Positions 63,052 through 64,000 of a DNA stretch of 64,000 bases are shown in pieces. The first letter of the stretch is position 1. The number at the start of each line of letters is the position of its first letter. Origin of the DNA: Lithodes maja (Eukaryota; Arthropoda; Malacostraca; Decapoda; Lithodidae). The notes beneath the pieces are model-generated. The model was given only the letters and a program-made list of their open reading frames with translations, had not been told where the DNA came from and ran no database searches. The stretch lies in contig JBAKBP010001427.1 of the NCBI GenBank assembly GCA_037953745.1, positions 1-64,000 of the forward strand, given 5' to 3'. A program made the translations under genes and the position numbers.

Positions 63052-64000
63052 ATGTCTTATACCGGGTCAGAGGAGAATGGAGACACAGTACGTAATGTCG
63101 AAACTGAGGAACAGCAGCATGATGAAAGGGTTAATCGGGTGAACTGTGAGGAGGATGCTAGGATATTTTTGCAATGGCCTGTTACTGCCGAGTGGTTGGA
63201 GGGTATGGATCGGTACGGTCTTCAATGCCTGGCCACAGCTATCGGTCATGCGGTTACTAGCAGCATGACCAAGGATAACTTGATAACGTGTGTACTGGGC
63301 AGGGTGACTGGTGAGCGAGATGGGTTGAGTGCTCACAGCCCTTCGGCCATGCTTCCCCTACACTCGACTCCCAGCCATCCCAACGCTTCCACAGTTGGGT
63401 GGTGACTGGCAGGGTGGGTTGCCCCTGGGGGGACCACCGGTAATTTCAAACATTGTAGCACCTTCACATCCTCCAGGGTTAACTCCAGAATTATTGTATC
63501 AGCTCGAATTAGCTAAGATCGAAGAGAGAAAGGCTATCAGGGTATCTGAGCTTTAGCTTCACCAGCAACAAAGGGCAGGTGAGCTTCAGCAGCAAATAGA
63601 GCTAGCAAAAATCCAAGCTGAGTCGACCAGGTACTGTGCCGACATGGACGTAGAGAAGTTGCGAGTAGAGACAACGGGACAGCGACTTGGGGCTGGTAAC
63701 CGTGTTCATGAGCAGTCTCTCTCGCACTTATTGAAACTGGTTCCGGTGTTTGATGAGAGTGGTGTAACAGAATTTTTCACACGCTTTGAGAAGAAGTGCC
63801 AGATCCACCAGTGGCCTGGGGAGAAGTGGGCAGCCCTTGTTTCCTCTAGACTTTAGGGCAAGGGACTCAGGGCTTATGATGCATTGCCGATAGAGTCGTG
63901 TATTATCTACGAGGAACTCAAGGAGGCTGTCCTGAGAGCATACGAACTACAACCAGAGACGTACAGGTTGAAGTTCCGGGGTGTTACCAAGGGTCGGGAG
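63052..64000 (+). pseudogene. Gag of Gypsy-like element 3 (broken, runs off window)
   Basis: ATG at 63052 opens a frame related to the element 1 Gag (CEEDARIFLQWPVTAEW, DRYGLQCLATAIGH) that ends by frameshift near 63403. The continuation in another frame meets TAG near 63554 and, after LSHLLKLVPVFDESGVTEFF and KWAALVSSRL, another TAG at 63854. The order otherwise follows element 1, including the charged ERKAIR helix. The element continues beyond 64000. Confidence 0.85.

Overview
This 64 kb window is eukaryotic, repeat-saturated DNA. The mix of CR1-, RTE- and jockey-type LINEs, Ty3/Gypsy elements with integrase upstream of reverse transcriptase, TTAA-flanked MITEs and tRNA-derived SINEs suggests an arthropod, most likely a decapod crustacean; that is inference from repeat families, not from a host gene. 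I find no convincing host protein-coding gene. Almost every long open frame belongs to a mobile element, and most are broken.

Layout. 1-2704: 3' end and LTR of a Gypsy-like element (element 0), inserted in a decayed copy (2705-3745, minus) of an uncharacterised animal gene family. 3760-11930: MITEs, AT-rich tandem repeats, a SINE, a long hairpin and possibly intronic DNA. 11934-20838: a small PIF/Harbinger-like MITE split by a complete Gypsy-like element 1 (two 1.8 kb LTRs, CAAC target duplication) whose gag is broken by another MITE and whose pol is internally deleted. 21315-27335: MITEs and RTE LINEs, one nearly full length.

28003-48285: one CR1-like LINE (LINE A) cut into three pieces by later insertions. 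These are a 230 bp TTAA MITE; a jockey-like LINE B, which itself carries a 3.36 kb element with 166 bp terminal inverted repeats and an intact 754-codon ORF, plus a 5'-truncated RTE copy; Gypsy-like element 2 on the minus strand (gag-protease-integrase-partial RT, with a MITE in one LTR); and a Helitron-like element.

49464-51474: jockey-like LINE D. 53193-56862: an 87 bp minisatellite split by LINE E, which is itself split by a fragment of LINE D. 57023-59150: several TTAA MITEs. 59526-60810: tRNA-like SINE units, some inverted. 60814-64000: a LINE B fragment interrupted by the 5' LTR and broken gag of a third Gypsy-like element.

The most interesting points are: the TIR element with the 754-codon ORF from a widespread but unnamed protein family, with a second decayed family member in the window; the protease-integrase-RT gene order of the Gypsy elements, with RT cut at about the same motif in two different families; an internal filled-site/empty-site comparison proving TTAA duplication for one MITE family; and the nested order of insertions, which can be read from target duplications.
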